From SKPH01 sp051748565 (GTDB taxonomy: Bacteria; Bacillota; Dethiobacteria; DTU022): 17,957 bases of DNA. The notes beneath the pieces are model-generated. The model was not told where the DNA came from and ran no database searches. It saw only the letters and a program-made list of their open reading frames with translations. The translations under genes and the position numbers were made by a program. The stretch spans positions 1 to 17,957 of the forward strand of contig JBNJHN010000039.1 in assembly GCA_051748565.1 (NCBI GenBank), in the 5' to 3' direction. The first letter of the stretch is position 1, and each line of letters opens with the position of its first letter. Below, piece after piece: positions 7,939 to 15,851 of the stretch.

Positions 7939-9942
7939 TTAAAGGCCGAATATTGAAAGACCAAAGCGAACGTAAAAAGATACAGCTAAAATTAAACCGA
8001 GTGCTATAAGGATAAGAAGCATGTCAAATTCAATGTTGCTGATATTAATTACCATGAACACAGACCTTTTACCGGGTCTGTAATCCACGTTCTGAAGGAA
8101 TAAAAAGATTCTTTTGTAAATACGGTGGAAAAAATTGCTGAATACATTTTGGATAGCAATAAAAGGAAAAGCTAATAAATCCCAAACAGCTACAGCAAGT
8201 TTGCCGATTAGAACGCCGTAAAATTCCATGCCCAGCCAGGAGGGCAACTCCAGCTGCAGGTTAATGAAGCCACTGCGAAGTGTAAGATAGAATAGTGCGG
8301 CGCCAAGAACTAAAGCCAGAGCAACTGCCGCTATGTCTTTAAGGATAAACAAGTTGATATCCAATAGATACTGAACCAGGTAAGAGTCAAGTACAAAAGC
8401 GTTTAGGGTAGGTCCTACCAGTTTGTCCAAAACTAAATAAGGAGAAGTTCCAATTATAATCATAGCCAGAGCCAGCGTTCCCATGCTAAATTTCATCAAA
8501 AAAGGTTCTGTTTTTATTTCTCCCAGGTCTGCCGGTGCAGGCCGCCAGAATGTGAGGTAAAGAAATTTCAGGAAATACAAAACTGTCCCGGCGCTGGTTA
8601 AAGTAAAGATCTTTTCGGCAATAAATAACGAATAAAGGTCATGGTGTTCGTAAGCTTCGACGATCGCGTGATGAAGCAGGGTTTTACTGGCATACCCATT
8701 GAAAAGGGGCATACCGACTATGCCCAGGGCAGCTATAAGCACAACGGCCGTGGTAAAGGGCATTTTATATCTCAATCCACCAAGCTTACTCATATTTAGC
8801 TCACCTGTCAGGTAGGCAATAGCACCGGCAGCGAGAAAAAGAGTCGATTTGAAAAAAGCATGATTAAGAATGTGGTAGGTGGACCCGGCAATACCCATAG
8901 CACCTTCATAACCCAAATATGCACCCACTCCGGCGCCCATAATAATATAGCCAATCTGACTGATGCTGCTGCAGGCAAGCATTTTTTTAATATTATCCTG
9001 AAGCAGTGCCAGGCAGACCCCTAAAAACATGGTAATGATACCGATCCAGATCATTACATAGCCGGTTTCTGATAATTGAGCCCACAAATTGCTCACGCCG
9101 GCTGCGAGGTTGCTTACAGAAAGAGCAGTGCTATCGGGTGTATAAACCAGGCTGATTATCCTGATTATCCCGTATGCTCCGGTTTTAATCATAATTCCCG
9201 AGAGCAGGGCACTGGCCGGGGCTGGAGCTACCGGGTGGGCCCTTGGTAGCCAGATATGTAAGGGCGCCATTCCGGCTTTAATGCCAAATCCTACTATCAT
9301 TAAAATACCTGCTGCAATGGTATAATTATTTAATCCTTCCAACAGACAGGCCTGGGGCTCAATGACCAATGACCCACAGTCGAAGTAAAATAAACCCATT
9401 CCGGTTAATAGACACATACCGCCGAATATACCGAGGTAGAGATAGAGATTGCCGGCGCTGAATGCTTCCCGGGTTTGGGTGTGAACAACCAGTACATATG
9501 AAGACAGCGACATCAGCTCAAAAAATATCAGCAGGGTAAGTAAGTCTCCGGCCAGGGGAACACCGATAACACCGGAGAGAGTAAGCATGTAAAAAATATA
9601 AAAGCGGCCCTGGTTTTTTTCATGGGTCATATAATCCAGGGCAAAAATTGTTGCCATTAGCCAGATAAATGAAGCTATCAGAGCTATCAGGAAGCCGAAT
9701 TCATCAACCCGGAAGAAAAAATTATAGGGAGTGACAATCATCGGAATTTGATAAATTAAAACCTGCCCCTGTGATATGTGCTGGTACATCATAGCAATTG
9801 CAGCAAGGGTACCGGCACTGCCGATTATTGACCAGCTGTTACGCCACCAGGCAAGATTTTGAGCGCAGGTAATCAAAATAAAAGCAAAAAAAGGTATGGT
9901 TACAGCTATGAGAGGTAAGTAGGACATTATTTCCCGGGGCAT
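7939..9942 (-). CDS. HyfB/NuoL-like proton- or sodium-translocating antiporter subunit
   Basis: A 667-residue polytopic membrane protein of the complex I antiporter-like family. The region around WLPRAHPVAPAPASALL (232-247) resembles hydrogenase-4 HyfB/HycC and Mbh-type subunits more than MrpA. Residues expected for an ion channel are present: E142 (FFELMSL), K222 (GFGIKAG), K253 (MIKTGAYG), H357/H361, K365 and K420 (GYASKTLL). After the 14-helix core there is an extra region of about 150 residues ending in a last membrane helix, compatible with a NuoL-like lateral helix and anchor. ATG at 9942 follows AGGAGG with 9 bases between. It is the last gene of the minus operon, 2 bases after its neighbour. 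It may replace the N-terminal part of MrpA. A longer paralogue lies at 15852-17957. Confidence 0.87.
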   Translation of the reverse strand: MPREIMSYLPLIAVTIPFFAFILITCAQNLAWWRNSWSIIGSAGTLAAIAMMYQHISQGQVLIYQIPMIVTPYNFFFRVDEFGFLIALIASFIWLMATIFALDYMTHEKNQGRFYIFYMLTLSGVIGVPLAGDLLTLLIFFELMSLSSYVLVVHTQTREAFSAGNLYLYLGIFGGMCLLTGMGLFYFDCGSLVIEPQACLLEGLNNYTIAAGILMIVGFGIKAGMAPLHIWLPRAHPVAPAPASALLSGIMIKTGAYGIIRIISLVYTPDSTALSVSNLAAGVSNLWAQLSETGYVMIWIGIITMFLGVCLALLQDNIKKMLACSSISQIGYIIMGAGVGAYLGYEGAMGIAGSTYHILNHAFFKSTLFLAAGAIAYLTGELNMSKLGGLRYKMPFTTAVVLIAALGIVGMPLFNGYASKTLLHHAIVEAYEHHDLYSLFIAEKIFTLTSAGTVLYFLKFLYLTFWRPAPADLGEIKTEPFLMKFSMGTLALAMIIIGTSPYLVLDKLVGPTLNAFVLDSYLVQYLLDINLFILKDIAAVALALVLGAALFYLTLRSGFINLQLELPSWLGMEFYGVLIGKLAVAVWDLLAFPFIAIQNVFSNFFHRIYKRIFLFLQNVDYRPGKRSVFMVINISNIEFDMLLILIALGLILAVSFYVRFGLSIFGL

Positions 9943-9944
9943 CG

Positions 9945-11426
9945 TTAATTACCTCCTGAAAGGAACAGGTATTCGGCAATGTCCTGCAGGTATGGGACGG
10001 TTAACTGCAGGTTTGTGCCAACAATCAGGCATCCTGCAACTAAAATCAAGATTGGAATCAACATAGATAGCGGTGCTTCGGGCCCTTTAACTGCTTTAAA
10101 CTCACCCTCTTTAAAGAATGCCGCGATTACTATAGGCAGAAAATAAGCAGCGTTTAAAAGGGCGCTGCCGATTAGAACAGCTACAAAAATGGGTGCGCCG
10201 CTTTCAAGGCTGCCCTGTATTAAGTACCATTTGGAAATAAACCCGTTGACCGGAGGGATGCCGATCATCCCGATAGCTGCTATTGTAAATGCAATCATAG
10301 TTAAAGGCATCTGCTTGCCGAGCCCGTTAAGTTCACTGATCTTCTTTTTCCCGGTGACGGTAATAATGGCCCCGGCGCAGAAAAAGAGAGTAATTTTCAG
10401 CAGGGCATGGTTAATTATATGCAGCAGTCCTCCGGTCAACCCGATCATATTCAGTAAAGAGGCCCCAAGGGTGATGTAACCTAACTGGCTGATAGTAGAG
10501 TAGGCAAGCCTTCGTTTCAGGACATCCTGTTTCATGGCAATAATTGAAGCAGCTAAAATAGTAATCGATACCAGTATGGCAACAAAATGTCCCATTTGCA
10601 GAGCTATCAGGGCTGCTATACCGAATACGGAATACATCACCCTCACAATACCAAAAATACCGGATTTAACGACGGCAACGGCATGCAGCAGGGCACTGAC
10701 CGGTGTTGGTGCGGCCATTGCAGCAGGAAGCCAGGCATGCAGGGGCATAATTGCCGCTTTTACGCCGAAACCAAGAATAAAACAGGCAAATGTAATTTGC
10801 CATATCAGATAAGAACCGGTAGAGAGATCAACAATTCCGCCCCGGGCAAATTCGAGGGTGCCGGCATTGCTGTAAGTCATAATTAGTCCGGCCAGGAGCA
10901 AACCAGCGCCAAGGAAGCTGTAAATCAGGTATTTAATACCTGCTGATTTAGCTTCTTTATTTCCTTCATGAATTACAAGGGGGTAAGTAAAGATAGTTAG
11001 GAATTCATAAAACAGGTAAAGCGTTAGCAGGTTTGCCGACAGGGCTATGCCCATGGTCATTCCAAGAGAAATCAGGTAGAAAATAAAGTAACGGCGGCGA
11101 TTATGCTCGTGTGCCATATAGCCTGTCGAATAGAGAACGGAGAAAAACCAGAGAATTGCCGCTGTGCCGCCAAACAAGGCGGCGAAAGGTTCTACGCGCA
11201 GCTTAATTTCCAGGCCCGGAGCAATCTGATGGATTAAAAGCTCCCATTCGCCGAAATGGTAAAAATTATATAATATAACTACCATGGCCACAGCGCTGAC
11301 CAGGCTAATAAAAATAACAAGAGGATTGCGCAGGCGGTCACTTTTTTCAGGGATCGGGATGATAAGAAGTGCACCAGCGATGGGAAAGAGTACCATGAAT
11401 ACAGGTAAATAAGTAATGTAGTCCAT
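9945..11426 (-). CDS. MrpD/NuoM-like antiporter subunit (second copy)
   Basis: A 493-residue membrane protein with about 14 helices, of the NuoM/MrpD/MbhH family. Visible channel residues are E141 (FYEFLTIF), K223 (GFGVKAAIMPLH), K254 (VVKSGIFGI), H336/H340, K344 and K399 (GFISKWYL). WLPAAMAAPTPVSALLH (232-248) is close to the MrpA/MrpD form of the central motif. ATG with an AGAGGT site. It lies between the MbhE-like gene (47-base gap, T-rich on the plus strand) and the HyfB-like gene (2-base gap). It is a distinct protein from the MrpD at 13247-14749, so this operon carries three antiporter-like subunits where Mrp has two (A and D). Confidence 0.88.
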   Translation of the reverse strand: MDYITYLPVFMVLFPIAGALLIIPIPEKSDRLRNPLVIFISLVSAVAMVVILYNFYHFGEWELLIHQIAPGLEIKLRVEPFAALFGGTAAILWFFSVLYSTGYMAHEHNRRRYFIFYLISLGMTMGIALSANLLTLYLFYEFLTIFTYPLVIHEGNKEAKSAGIKYLIYSFLGAGLLLAGLIMTYSNAGTLEFARGGIVDLSTGSYLIWQITFACFILGFGVKAAIMPLHAWLPAAMAAPTPVSALLHAVAVVKSGIFGIVRVMYSVFGIAALIALQMGHFVAILVSITILAASIIAMKQDVLKRRLAYSTISQLGYITLGASLLNMIGLTGGLLHIINHALLKITLFFCAGAIITVTGKKKISELNGLGKQMPLTMIAFTIAAIGMIGIPPVNGFISKWYLIQGSLESGAPIFVAVLIGSALLNAAYFLPIVIAAFFKEGEFKAVKGPEAPLSMLIPILILVAGCLIVGTNLQLTVPYLQDIAEYLFLSGGN

Positions 11427-11473
11427 CTCTTGCTTTACCTCTCCCTACAGCTTAATCTTATATTTTTTTTCTC

Positions 11474-11782
11474 CTATTTTTTTTGGCCAACACTGCTGGT
11501 TCCCCAGACCAGCATTACCGCCACAACTGTAGCAAAAAGAACTGTTGACTCCATTAATGTATCGTAACCCCTGTAATCAAGGAGGACATTTGACACCAAA
11601 TTTACGCCTCCGCTTTCTTCTACCCCCCGGTATACATAACGCTCCCAGACCAAATTAAAGGTCGGGTTATCGGGATTCCCATAGGTAGGCATTTCCGTTA
11701 CAGCTAACATGAGCATGAAAAATATCAGTGATACCAGTATAAATGACATCACATAGAGGACAATTTTTTGGTAACCAATCAT
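11474..11782 (-). CDS. MbhE-like small membrane subunit (MrpA C-terminal end as a separate gene)
   Basis: A 102-residue protein with an N-terminal hydrophobic helix, a polar loop and a C-terminal helix. The central NLVSNVLLDYRGYDTLMEST (61-80) matches the pattern of MbhE and of the last part of MrpA (N-x-V/I-LxDxRGxDT-xE). In Mbh-type hydrogenases and Mrp antiporters this segment packs between the antiporter modules. It overlaps the preceding MbhD-like gene by ATGA, with a GGGGAGG site 8 bases before the start. Being split from MrpA is normal for Mbh/Mbx clusters and unusual for classic Mrp operons. Confidence 0.8.
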   Translation of the reverse strand: MIGYQKIVLYVMSFILVSLIFFMLMLAVTEMPTYGNPDNPTFNLVWERYVYRGVEESGGVNLVSNVLLDYRGYDTLMESTVLFATVVAVMLVWGTSSVGQKK

Positions 11783-12018
11783 TGCGGACGCCTCCCCACT
11801 TTTGTAACCACTGTAACCAGTAATACAGTCATTCCGATACCAACAGCTGCTTCGGTAATTGCAAGATCAGGTGAATTGAGCTGCTGCCATATTAGTGACA
11901 TTACCATACTGTAAGCACCGAATATAATGACTATATACAATAAATCGTTAAAAACAAAGATTGAAACTGCCGTAGCTATGAGAACGACCAGCAGCAGAAA
12001 CATTAAAATATCAATCAT
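11779..12018 (-). CDS. MbhD-like (DUF4040) membrane subunit, MrpA middle domain as a separate gene
   Basis: A 79-residue protein of about three membrane helices. SPDLAITEAAVGIGMTVLL (about 49-67) is the core motif of the MbhD/DUF4040 family, found in the C-terminal part of MrpA and in NuoJ-like subunits. It likely forms part of the ion path beside the MrpB/C subunits. It overlaps mrpG and the MbhE-like gene by ATGA at both ends, a sign of coupled translation. A GGAGATGA site lies 9 bases before the ATG. Confidence 0.83.
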   Translation of the reverse strand: MIDILMFLLLVVLIATAVSIFVFNDLLYIVIIFGAYSMVMSLIWQQLNSPDLAITEAAVGIGMTVLLVTVVTKVGRRPQ

Positions 12019-12401
12019 TGGCCGCTATCATCTCCTTTCGGAACTTCCTGAAGCCTGCTTCTTCTCCTGCGGCGTTGGGCGGCAACATAGTCATTTATGA
12101 CATAGCTTCCTTCAACCATCGGTGTGCCGCGGTTGTATGCAGTCTTGGCAATCAGATGAGTAATAATCGGGTTAATAGTTGCAATCATAACCCCGATCAA
12201 GAAAAGCTTGGTTATATTGGTGATATCACCGATAAGCAGCATCAGGGCTATTAACATTAAGCCTGCTCCGAGAGTGTCACACTTGCCCATGGCATGCATT
12301 CGAGTATAGAGGTCGGGCAGCCTTAACAGACCAACAACTCCCACCAGCAGAAAGAAAAAACCACCGAATAGAAATAAAAAAGCAATATAGAGGAGCACCA
12401 T
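12015..12401 (-). CDS. mrpG: MrpG/MnhG-type antiporter subunit
   Basis: A 128-residue protein from ATG at 12401. An in-frame GTG at 12410 would give 131 residues, but GGGGTG is better placed for the ATG. Three hydrophobic helices come first. VVGLLRLPDLYTRMHAMGK and the following DTLGAGL are the MnhG/PhaG signature. The C-terminal tail is very basic (QRRRRRSR), so it should face the cytoplasm. MrpG is a small structural subunit needed for the full Mrp complex. It follows mrpF by 29-38 bases and overlaps the next gene by 4. Confidence 0.88.
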   Translation of the reverse strand: MVLLYIAFLFLFGGFFFLLVGVVGLLRLPDLYTRMHAMGKCDTLGAGLMLIALMLLIGDITNITKLFLIGVMIATINPIITHLIAKTAYNRGTPMVEGSYVINDYVAAQRRRRRSRLQEVPKGDDSGQ

Positions 12402-12439
12402 ACTTTTCACCCCGGTTCATGGCTATTGAAAGCCAATAA

Positions 12440-12706
12440 TCAGATTATATGTCCTTCCCGCAGTAATTTTAAGATACATAATGTTGCAATGAATGTACCG
12501 ATTACAAATACAAATGCGACATCGATATAGTAGTAGCTGCTATCAATATAGGCAAAAATTAAAATAATCATTACCACGTTAGTTGTAATAACATTCATTG
12601 CCACCATTCTGTCTAAGACTGAGGGTCCGCCGTAGGCACGAACTATCGCAACTAAAGAAATAATAACCAGGCCGACAACTGCTGTATAAAGCACGGTTGT
12701 GATCAC
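12440..12706 (-). CDS. mrpF: MrpF/MnhF-type antiporter subunit
   Basis: An 88-residue protein with three membrane helices. GGPSVLDRMVAMNVI (26-40) is the MrpF motif, with the conserved Asp-Arg at the start of the second helix. MrpF lies close to the ion path in Mrp structures. The GTG start overlaps the mrpE stop by 4 bases (GTGA), consistent with coupled translation. Size and place are those of mrpF in ordinary mrp operons. Confidence 0.88.
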   Translation of the reverse strand: MITTVLYTAVVGLVIISLVAIVRAYGGPSVLDRMVAMNVITTNVVMIILIFAYIDSSYYYIDVAFVFVIGTFIATLCILKLLREGHII

Positions 12707-13215
12707 TGTTTATAAACCCCTTCCAGGTTTAATAATCTGCGGTATTGGGGAGAATCTTCAATTTCGTGTGCATAATCTTTGGTAAAGGCATGGACTATTA
12801 AAAGGTTGTCTTCAAGCTCAACAGTAATTGTCCCGGGACATAAAGTAATCGAATTAACATAGAGGACCCTGATCAGGCTGCGTTCAAGGTCGCAGCGTGT
12901 AATAACCATCCCCGGGGATATTGGCAGGCGGGGATTAAGCACAATTATTGCCACGGTAATATTGGCCAAAACGATCTCGATGCCCAGGTAGATCATATAT
13001 CTGATTAACATAAAAACCTGTTTAAAGGTGAATTCGGTTCTATTTTCAGAAGAAATATTTAGGTTGCTCCAAAAGAGTGTCAGAATGGAGCTAAATATTG
13101 CTCCCACCAGAATATGCTGCCAATCTGCGCTTGCTGATATGAGCAGCCAGAATACCATCAGGAGAACGAATATAAAAAACGAACCTACCGGGTCACCCTT
13201 CATTCGTTCAAGCAC
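12703..13215 (-). CDS. mrpE: MrpE/MnhE-type antiporter subunit
   Basis: A 170-residue protein with hydrophobic helices at the N-terminus and a soluble C-terminal domain. Conserved MnhE pattern is seen in IVLNPRLPISPGMV and NSITLCPGTITVEL. I start it at GTG 13215 because AGGAGG (13229-13224) lies 8 bases ahead; the in-frame GTG at 13224 overlaps that site and adds three residues. MrpE is a cytoplasm-facing subunit needed for antiport or complex stability in known Mrp systems. It follows mrpD by about 30 bases and overlaps mrpF. Confidence 0.88.
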   Translation of the reverse strand: MLERMKGDPVGSFFIFVLLMVFWLLISASADWQHILVGAIFSSILTLFWSNLNISSENRTEFTFKQVFMLIRYMIYLGIEIVLANITVAIIVLNPRLPISPGMVITRCDLERSLIRVLYVNSITLCPGTITVELEDNLLIVHAFTKDYAHEIEDSPQYRRLLNLEGVYKQ

Positions 13216-13246
13216 ATTAATCACCTCCTGCCATTAAGCGTTTATT

Positions 13247-14749
13247 TTATAACAGAGCCAGTACCGTGTGGTTGATAAAATTTAATGCCGTCCCGGGGAA
13301 AATTCCCAGGTATATGATCCCAAGGGCAATAATAACTATCGGAACTAACATACTGAGAGGAATCTGATCCCTATGGAACTTACGTTCAGTATGATTATCT
13401 CCGCTGTTTTCTTCCTGTGCAAAATAAGCCTGGCCTATAATTGGGAAATAATAAGTTGCATTTAAAAGGCCGCTGAGTATGATAACAAGAATAAGCAGCG
13501 GTAAATCCGCTTCCAGACTACCGAGGGCAAGGCCATACTTGCTGATAAACCCTCCAAAAAGGGGTATGCCGACCATTGAAAAAGCAGCTACAGAAAAAGC
13601 TCCCATAGTGATAGGCATCATGTAGCCCATGCCGGTAAACTCATTTACATGCTTGCGTCCGGTCTGGTAAGCAATTGCCCCGGCACAAAGGAAGAGGCAG
13701 GTTTTCATAAAAGCATGAACGATGATGTGAAGCATGCCGGCAGCCAGCCCCCAGGGTGTGCCCAGGCCAATTCCTAAAAAAACATAGCCTATTTGTGCCA
13801 CAGTCGAATAAGCCAGGCGCCTTTTCAATTCAATCTGTACAAAAGCGAAAAATGACCCGGCCAGCATGGCAACTACAGCGAGGATAATAATCAGGTGCCG
13901 AATATAAGTTTCGTGAAAGATTTCCAGCCCGAATGCGATTAAAAGGATTTTCAGAAAGGCGATAATATAAACCTTAACCACCAGACTGGATAAAATAGCG
14001 CTTGAAGGTGAAGGCGCAGAAGAGTGAGCGTCAGGAAGCCAGAGATGCAGCGGAAACAAGGCTGCTTTTACTCCGAACCCGACAACAAAAAAGCTCAGTG
14101 TAGTCCAGATCAAAATGGGATATGAATCTTTTACAAGAGCCAATTCCCGGGCAATGTAAGTTATGTTCAGATGTCCGGTTATCATATAAAGAAATCCGAT
14201 CCCGAAAAGAATAAAACCGGAGCCGATTGTGGCCAATAGCAGGTATTTAAGGGCCGCTTCAGTTGAAAGACGGGTGCCCTTGGCGGCAACCAGGGCGCAG
14301 GCACTGATTCCTGTAATTTCTATTAAGACATACATGTTAAAGATATCATTGGATATAACCAGCCCGATCATTCCTGACAGGCAGAGCAGGAAGGCGGTGT
14401 AATACCAGCCGGTTACTATACGCTCCAATTCATGTTTTACCGCTGTAAAACTGTAAATCAGAATAAACAGGGAGATACCTGATATTAGCATTATCATGAT
14501 ACTGGATAAAGAATCAACAACGATTTCGATTCCCCAGGGGGGTTCCCAACCTGCGACATGATAGCTAATTGGTCCGCTATTTATGACATGGTAACCAATG
14601 ATAATAGTAATTATAAAGACGGAACCGGCAACAAGGGTTGCCAGGGGCGCGCAGTAATCTTTTTTCCACCTTGCCAGGACGGGCATGCAAAAAGAGGCAA
14701 TTAAGGGAATGAGGACGCAATAAAAAGGTAGTTTAGAAACTGTATCCAT
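13247..14749 (-). CDS. mrpD: MrpD-type Na+/H+ antiporter subunit (NuoN/NuoM-like)
   Basis: A 500-residue protein with about 14 membrane helices. WLPDAHSSAPSPSSAILS (237-254) and the central helices match MrpD/MnhD. Channel residues in place are E144 (VLIEITG), K227 (GFGVKAALFPLH), K259 (VVKVYIIAF), H341/H345, K349 and K404 (GFISKYGL). Its neighbours in order, mrpB-mrpC before and mrpE-F-G after, are those of a classic mrp operon, so this copy is called MrpD and the one at 9945-11426 the extra copy. ATG preceded by AGAGGTGA. Confidence 0.9.
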   Translation of the reverse strand: MDTVSKLPFYCVLIPLIASFCMPVLARWKKDYCAPLATLVAGSVFIITIIIGYHVINSGPISYHVAGWEPPWGIEIVVDSLSSIMIMLISGISLFILIYSFTAVKHELERIVTGWYYTAFLLCLSGMIGLVISNDIFNMYVLIEITGISACALVAAKGTRLSTEAALKYLLLATIGSGFILFGIGFLYMITGHLNITYIARELALVKDSYPILIWTTLSFFVVGFGVKAALFPLHLWLPDAHSSAPSPSSAILSSLVVKVYIIAFLKILLIAFGLEIFHETYIRHLIIILAVVAMLAGSFFAFVQIELKRRLAYSTVAQIGYVFLGIGLGTPWGLAAGMLHIIVHAFMKTCLFLCAGAIAYQTGRKHVNEFTGMGYMMPITMGAFSVAAFSMVGIPLFGGFISKYGLALGSLEADLPLLILVIILSGLLNATYYFPIIGQAYFAQEENSGDNHTERKFHRDQIPLSMLVPIVIIALGIIYLGIFPGTALNFINHTVLALL

Positions 14750-14762
14750 TAAGGGGTCACCT

Positions 14763-15122
14763 CTATTTTAATTTCATAAAGTTTGGCGCGCAGATGGTTC
14801 CGTAATATATATAGAGTTTTACTATAAGGGCCAGGGCGAAAGCTGTTACGCTAAAGCTGACTACAATTCCTGTTAACATCAAAACGGAAGGGAGAGGGTT
14901 AATGTAAAGAGCATCAGGGTATTGTGGGTCAAAAATGGGAGCGATACCGCCGTGCGCATTTCCCACTGAAATAAAAAAGAGGAAAATCGATGTTTCCATA
15001 ATATTAATGCCGATAACCTTTTTTACCAGGTTGGGTTGGGTCAGGACAATCAGTGTTCCCATTGAGAACAGGATGATTGCAACGAAGTAAGGGAAATTAA
15101 GAAGAACAAGTTCGAGATCCAA
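14763..15122 (-). CDS. mrpC: MrpC/MnhC-type antiporter subunit (NuoK-like)
   Basis: A 119-residue protein with three membrane helices, homologous in plan to NuoK. Near the third helix, INPLPSVLMLTGIVVSFS resembles the MrpC pattern P-L/V-P-x-A/V-L-x-L-T-x-I-V. The TTG start at 15122 is supported by AGGAGG lying within the last codons of mrpB, 8 bases ahead. The 3-base gap to mrpB indicates co-translation. In Mrp the MrpC subunit holds part of the path linking the antiporter modules. Confidence 0.88.
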   Translation of the reverse strand: MDLELVLLNFPYFVAIILFSMGTLIVLTQPNLVKKVIGINIMETSIFLFFISVGNAHGGIAPIFDPQYPDALYINPLPSVLMLTGIVVSFSVTAFALALIVKLYIYYGTICAPNFMKLK

Positions 15123-15125
15123 AGC

Positions 15126-15521
15126 TTATGCCTCCTCGCTGATCATGTAGTAAACGCCAAGTATGGTGCTGGCCACGAGGATACCGATGCCAAAGTTTGA
15201 GACTGAAATAATGCCAACGCTAAAAAGAGTTCCCGGTACGCCAATCGGTCCGTGCTCATGCGGTATAATAAATTTCAGTACTTCCAAAATACCACCGATA
15301 CCTACAAAAATAATTGCCGTATCAAGAATCATATGCCTGAATCTCAGATTCCAGAGCTGGCCGAAAATTAAAATGTAGAGAAGCAATCCCAGCCCTATAA
15401 TCATACCGCCCGAGAAACCTCCTCCGGGTGAAATATGTCCATGCATGACAACATAAATACCGTAAAGAAGAACGAATAGAAGCATGTAACGAAAAACAAC
15501 CCTGGTAGCATAATCATGCAT
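15126..15521 (-). CDS. mrpB: MrpB/MnhB-type antiporter subunit, first gene of the minus operon
   Basis: A 131-residue protein with four hydrophobic helices. VMHGHISPGGGFSGGMIIGL (25-44) is the MnhB signature. In Mrp and Mbh complexes this subunit sits beside MrpC. ATG at 15521 with a purine-rich GGGGGCTAAAG stretch ahead. A classic operon would have mrpA before mrpB; here nothing precedes it on this strand, and the MrpA parts are at the far end as separate genes. It therefore opens the ten-gene operon, with the divergent HyfB-like gene 330 bases away. Confidence 0.9.
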   Translation of the reverse strand: MHDYATRVVFRYMLLFVLLYGIYVVMHGHISPGGGFSGGMIIGLGLLLYILIFGQLWNLRFRHMILDTAIIFVGIGGILEVLKFIIPHEHGPIGVPGTLFSVGIISVSNFGIGILVASTILGVYYMISEEA

Positions 15522-15851
15522 CTTTTCTTTAGCCCCCTTTCGAGGTTAATCTGCTTTGAATAATTGTCAGATAATTGTGTTATAATCAAACGCTCCGAAA
15601 ATTCCGCATGTTCAAATATTCACAATTGTACTCAAAAAAAATAGCTTTTATGGTTTATTTAAGTAAAAAACACAAAAAAACCCCTCTTACTTCTACTCTA
15701 TTTTTCATCATTTTCTGGTTTCTGTCAAGATGTTTTTAAATTTAACCTAACAGCCAAATAATTATACGAATTGTTATTAAAAAGAAGGAAATAGAGGCGG
15801 TAAAGCGAATAAAAAGTTTTGATTGTTTAAATAGAAATAAGGGGTTAGCGG
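15522..15851. promoter_or_regulatory. Divergent intergenic region between the mrp-like operon and the second HyfB-like gene
   Basis: No gene is seen in these 330 AT-rich bases. They must hold promoters for both directions. ATAATTGT occurs twice as a direct repeat, at 15560-15567 and 15571-15578, 11 bases apart (one helix turn). A plus-strand TATAAT follows at 15581-15586 with only a poor -35 box. TGTTCAAATATTCACA (15608-15623) is an imperfect CRP/FNR-like dyad. Long A runs occur at 15633-15680 on the plus strand. The start sites are not resolved. Confidence 0.5.
15700..15728 (-). promoter_or_regulatory. Possible promoter of the minus-strand mrp-like operon
   Basis: On the minus strand a perfect TTGACA (15728-15723) is followed after 17 bases by AAAAAT (15705-15700), four of six matches to the -10 consensus. 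Transcription would start near 15693, giving a leader of about 170 bases before mrpB. The weak -10 box and general AT-richness make this tentative. Confidence 0.35.

Noticed and set aside
10189..10886. Plus-strand open frames inside the NuoM-like gene
   Set aside because: They are reverse-strand shadows of a well-supported membrane protein gene and show no ribosome site or sensible composition.
7939..15521. Complex I (nuo) or a membrane hydrogenase operon
   Set aside because: Antiporter-like subunits are present but no NuoB, C, D, H or I, no large or small hydrogenase subunit and no NiFe-binding motifs; MrpB/E/F/G genes mark it as Mrp-type.
15401..15589. 62-codon minus-strand frame upstream of mrpB
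   Set aside because: It overlaps the mrpB start region in another frame and has no family features.
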